DNA of 64,000 nt, from positions 186,001-250,000 of the forward strand of contig CAWEYC010000015.1 of assembly GCA_963813195.1 (NCBI GenBank), given 5' to 3'. The notes under the pieces are model-generated. The model saw nothing but the letters and a program-made list of their open reading frames with translations, did no database searches and was not told the origin of the DNA. Numbering within the stretch: the first letter of the stretch is position 1; each line of letters starts with the position of its first letter. The position numbers and the translations under genes were made by a program. Below are positions 61,399 to 64,000 of this stretch, one piece after another. This stretch comes from Roseiarcus sp963813195. GTDB lineage: Bacteria; Pseudomonadota; Alphaproteobacteria; Rhizobiales; Beijerinckiaceae.

Positions 61399-63183
61399 AT
61401 GAGCGAGACCCGGAAAATAGCGGCGATCCTGGTTGCCGATGTCGTTGGCTACAGCAGGCTCGCCGGCGCCGACGAGGATCGAACGCTGTCGCGGCTGCGG
61501 GGGCTGAGGAGCGATCTGGTCGATCCAGCCATCGTCGCGCATCATGGGCGCGTCGTGAAGCGCACTGGCGACGGATTGCTCGTCGAGTTCCGCAGCGTCG
61601 TTGAGGCCGTCCGTTGCGCGATCGAAGTGCAGAGCGGCATGATCGAGCGAAACGCCGGACTGCCGCCCGAACGCCGCATCGAGTTTAGGGTGGGCATTCA
61701 TCTGGGAGACGTGGTCGAGGAGAGCGATGGCGACTTGATGGGCGACGGCGTCAACATTGCCGCACGTCTCGAAGGCATCGCCGATCCTGGGGCGATCTGT
61801 CTTTCCGAGGACGCATATCGCCAAGTGAGAGCGAGGCTCGACCTAGCGGTGAACGATCTCGGCCCGAAGCAACTCAAGAACATCGTCGAGCCGGTCCGGG
61901 TCTTCTCGTTGCAAGTCGGCGTCCGCGCCCCGCCCAAGGCCGGATCGCCAGTCGAGTCCGCTACGCTTAAAAAGCCCCCGGCGCGGCCTCTGCTGTCCGA
62001 CAAGCCGTCGATCGCGGTGCTTGCGTTCGATAACATGAGCGGTGACGCCGAACAGGAGTACTTCTCGGACGGCATCAGCGAGGACGTCATTACCGACCTC
62101 TCGAGGCTGTCCGAGTTGCACGTGATCGCTCGCAACTCGTCGTTCGTCTATAAGCGGGCGGCCGTTTCGGTGCCCGAGGTCGCCAAGGCGCTTGGCGTCC
62201 GATATGTGCTCGAGGGCAGCGTGCGCAAGGCGGGCAACCGGGTTCGAGTCACCGCGCAATTGATCAATTCGATGAGCGGTGGTCATGTTTGGGCCGGCCG
62301 GTTCGACCGCGACCTCACCGACACTTTCGCGGTTCAGGACGAGCTCACGCGAGAGATCGTGGCCGCGCTCGAGCTGAAACTGACGCGCGGCGAGCGGGGC
62401 CGCTTAGCCCGGGCGCGCGCGGTCAACTTCGAGGCCTACGAATACTTGTTGCGTAGCCGCGAGCAAGCGTTGGCGCTCTCGAGAGCGGGCAATATTGCAG
62501 CGCGCGACCTTGCAGGAGCCGCCATTTCCATCGATTCGGGATATGCGGCGGCCTACGCCCTCATCGCCTTCACCCATCTGAACGACTACGCCAACGGCTT
62601 TACCAGCGATCCCGAGCAGTCGCTGCGGATTGGCCTCGAGCTCGCGCAGCAGGTGGTGGCGATGGACGAGGACGAGCCCACCGGTCACTTCGCGCTGGGC
62701 ATAGCCTACGCGTGGAGCCGGGATCTCGACCGCGCGCGGGCGGAGGCGCGGCGGGGCCTCGCCCTTTCCCCCAACTCTGTCGAGCTCCTGATCCTGATGG
62801 CCAATGTTCAGATATTCTCTGGCGATCCAGCCGGCGCTCTTTTGACGCTTGACGCTTCCATGCGCCTCGATCCGCACTACCCCGACATCGCGCTGCAATT
62901 CCTGGCCGAGGCGCACTTTTCTCTTGGCGAATATGCGCAGGCGGTCGCCGCGATCGAGCAACGGCTCGCGCGAAATCCTCAATCGGAGACGGCATATGCC
63001 CTGCTCGCGTCGTGCTACGGTCACCTCGGCCGACCGGACGACTGTCAGCGGGCCTGGGAGCACGCGCTGAGGATAAATCCCGAATTGTCTATCGAGCGCC
63101 GCCGCCGCGTCCAACCGTTCCGGAGCCCAGAGGATTTTGAACGTCGCGTAGAAGGACTACGCAAGGGGGGACTGACGGTCTGA
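61399..63183 (+). CDS. class III adenylate/guanylate cyclase with TolB-like and TPR regions
   Basis: A 594-residue protein. The N-terminal cyclase domain (residues ~5-170) retains both metal aspartates (Asp14 in LVADVVGYSRL, Asp58 in RTGDGLLVEF) and the transition-state Asn119/Arg123 pair in GDGVNIAARL, so it should be active. Residues ~205-345 form a TolB N-terminal-like domain (KPSIAVLAFDNMSGDAEQEYFSDGISEDVITDLSRL), followed by about 250 residues of TPR-like helices. There is no membrane segment. The ATG at 61399 is preferred over an upstream in-frame start at 61330. The architecture is common in rhizobia, where many such paralogues exist. Confidence 0.92.
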   Translation: MSETRKIAAILVADVVGYSRLAGADEDRTLSRLRGLRSDLVDPAIVAHHGRVVKRTGDGLLVEFRSVVEAVRCAIEVQSGMIERNAGLPPERRIEFRVGIHLGDVVEESDGDLMGDGVNIAARLEGIADPGAICLSEDAYRQVRARLDLAVNDLGPKQLKNIVEPVRVFSLQVGVRAPPKAGSPVESATLKKPPARPLLSDKPSIAVLAFDNMSGDAEQEYFSDGISEDVITDLSRLSELHVIARNSSFVYKRAAVSVPEVAKALGVRYVLEGSVRKAGNRVRVTAQLINSMSGGHVWAGRFDRDLTDTFAVQDELTREIVAALELKLTRGERGRLARARAVNFEAYEYLLRSREQALALSRAGNIAARDLAGAAISIDSGYAAAYALIAFTHLNDYANGFTSDPEQSLRIGLELAQQVVAMDEDEPTGHFALGIAYAWSRDLDRARAEARRGLALSPNSVELLILMANVQIFSGDPAGALLTLDASMRLDPHYPDIALQFLAEAHFSLGEYAQAVAAIEQRLARNPQSETAYALLASCYGHLGRPDDCQRAWEHALRINPELSIERRRRVQPFRSPEDFERRVEGLRKGGLTV

Positions 63184-63195
63184 AGTATGCGGGTG

Positions 63196-63876
63196 TTACG
63201 CCGCCGCCGCGAATATTCTCGCGAACCCTTCGATGAGTTGGTCATCGGAATAAGCCAGCGGGTCCTCCAAGCGTTCGACCATTCCCTTCATCGTCAACAC
63301 CCCGATAGCCGCGAGGTAGGCTAGAAACGACAGCAGACGAGGTTCGACTTGCGCGCTGCCGGCCCGCTTTCCTTTATCCGCCCTAAGTTTCTTCGCCGCG
63401 CCGGCGAAAAGAAGATCGTTGAGCGGCCGGATTCGCGCAAATTGTTGCTCGTCCCAGTGGACAGCGCCAGGACCAGCCACTTGGCCATGGAGGAAGGTGA
63501 CGCGGAAATCATCGAGGCGCGGCGCAAACGCGTGCACCGTCTCGCGAACGATGGCGCCAAGCGCCTCGGCCCCGTCATTTGTCTTCTCGACGGCGTCGTG
63601 GACCGCCAGCGCCTGCGTCTCCAAGGCCCCAAAAACAAGTTCGAACAGAAGCGCGTCCTTCGAGGGAAAATAGTAGTAGAGCGCCGTCTTCGACACCCCG
63701 ACCTCCTTGGCGACCGCATCGAGAGTTGTCGCGGCAACTCCGCCCCTAAACAATACGCGTCGCGCCGCGTCGAGGATCTCCGCGCGCGATCGATCGCGAC
63801 GCCGCTCGCGGCGCGCGAGCCGGGCGTCGGCCTCAGCGTTCGCAGTGTTGGGGGGACGGGGCTTTGTGCGGGCCAT
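63196..63876 (-). CDS. TetR family regulator
   Basis: A 226-residue TetR protein with a ~30-residue basic N-terminal extension, the DNA-binding domain RAEILDAARRVLFRGGVAATTLDAVAKEVGVSKTALYYYFPSKDALLFELV and a C-terminal helical domain. It is convergent with the cyclase gene (13 bases between stops) and divergent from an unseen gene beyond the window. Two similar operator-like sites lie just upstream of its start. Confidence 0.9.
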   Translation of the reverse strand: MARTKPRPPNTANAEADARLARRERRRDRSRAEILDAARRVLFRGGVAATTLDAVAKEVGVSKTALYYYFPSKDALLFELVFGALETQALAVHDAVEKTNDGAEALGAIVRETVHAFAPRLDDFRVTFLHGQVAGPGAVHWDEQQFARIRPLNDLLFAGAAKKLRADKGKRAGSAQVEPRLLSFLAYLAAIGVLTMKGMVERLEDPLAYSDDQLIEGFARIFAAAA

Positions 63877-63907
63877 GAAGTTTTTCGAGGAGGAAGAGCC
63901 TACTTAT

Positions 63908-63926
63908 TTCTACCATAGGAAAATAA
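63908..63926. promoter_or_regulatory. operator-like site 1 of the TetR regulator
   Basis: TTCTACCATAGGAAAATAA matches the second site at 63947-63965 (TTCTACCGTAGGTAAATAA) at 17 of 19 positions. The core TACC-ATA-GGAA is a slightly broken dyad. It lies 32 bases upstream of the tetR start, where it would block the minus-strand promoter. Confidence 0.55.
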
Positions 63927-63938
63927 ATTGTCCATGGG

Positions 63939-63968
63939 TTGACATTTTCTACCGTAGGTAAATAAAAT
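63939..63968 (+). promoter_or_regulatory. sigma-70-like promoter with TetR operator in the spacer, reading out of the window
   Basis: TTGACA (63939-63944), an 18-base spacer and TAAAAT (63963-63968) make a near-consensus promoter on the plus strand. The spacer holds the perfect dyad TACC-GTA-GGTA, part of operator-like site 2 (63947-63965). The gene it drives lies beyond the window edge and is presumably repressed by the divergent TetR protein. Confidence 0.65.
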
Positions 63969-64000
63969 GGGTCGCGGTTTGGGAATGCAACCTCGGCGCC

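Noticed and set aside
1..64000. tRNA, rRNA, CRISPR array, integrase or complete insertion sequence
   Set aside because: I looked for cloverleaf-like segments, regularly spaced repeats and transposase or integrase motifs on both strands and found none that I could support.

Overview
The window is GC-rich, densely coded DNA with four-base gene overlaps and no RNA genes or CRISPR array that I can see. A textbook CtrA box upstream of minCDE, many ABC transporters, a serine/threonine-kinase/ATPase/histidine-kinase fusion, a NodT-type efflux factor and dispersed palindromic repeats point to an alphaproteobacterium, most likely of the order Hyphomicrobiales. This assignment is inference from gene content.

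Layout. 1-4.8 kb: a sugar operon on the minus strand (periplasmic binding protein, a fused permease-ATPase, a short-chain dehydrogenase, a mutarotase). 5.1-14.1 kb: an RpiR regulator and an amidase, divergent from a five-gene oligopeptide-type ABC transporter followed by an M20 metallohydrolase; together they look like an uptake and hydrolysis system for an amide or peptide. 14.2-23.7 kb: a LivFGMHJ-type transporter, shikimate/quinate dehydrogenase, a GntR regulator, a truncated 3-dehydroshikimate dehydratase, an aldehyde dehydrogenase and a branched-chain aminotransferase, apparently a hydroaromatic (quinate/shikimate) catabolic island. 23.9-31.7 kb: a PilZ protein, three overlapping micro-ORFs that I do not recognise, a giant hybrid sensor kinase and a DUF1275 membrane protein. 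32.1-36.5 kb: a three-subunit molybdenum aldehyde/xanthine oxidoreductase and a broken dehydrogenase. 36.6-38.4 kb: an epimerase-like reductase divergent from an XRE regulator.

38.8-43.1 kb: a tripartite EmrA-EmrB-NodT efflux pump. 43.7-49.6 kb: a cyclase and a fumarylacetoacetate-hydrolase-family enzyme, divergent from a nitrate/sulfonate-type ABC transporter with its own GntR regulator. 49.8-51.8 kb: minCDE behind a long palindrome carrying a CtrA box. 52-61.1 kb: an acyl-CoA island (quinone-reductase-like enzyme, two MaoC hydratases, an unusual SDR, biotin-dependent acyl-CoA carboxylase, acyl-CoA ligase, TetR). 61.4-63.9 kb: a class III cyclase with a TPR tail and a TetR regulator with paired operators at the edge of the window.

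The most striking window-scale pattern is about twenty single-base frame shifts confined to roughly 15.2-36.4 kb. They break eight or nine otherwise well-conserved genes, while the flanking 15 kb and 27 kb have almost none. This is either a local assembly or sequencing problem, or a decaying accessory island. The most promising unexplained structures are the three ATGA-overlapped micro-ORFs at 24.37-24.59 kb, the permease-ATPase fusion, the SDR without its catalytic Tyr/Lys, and a very short exported peptide gene at 58.0 kb.
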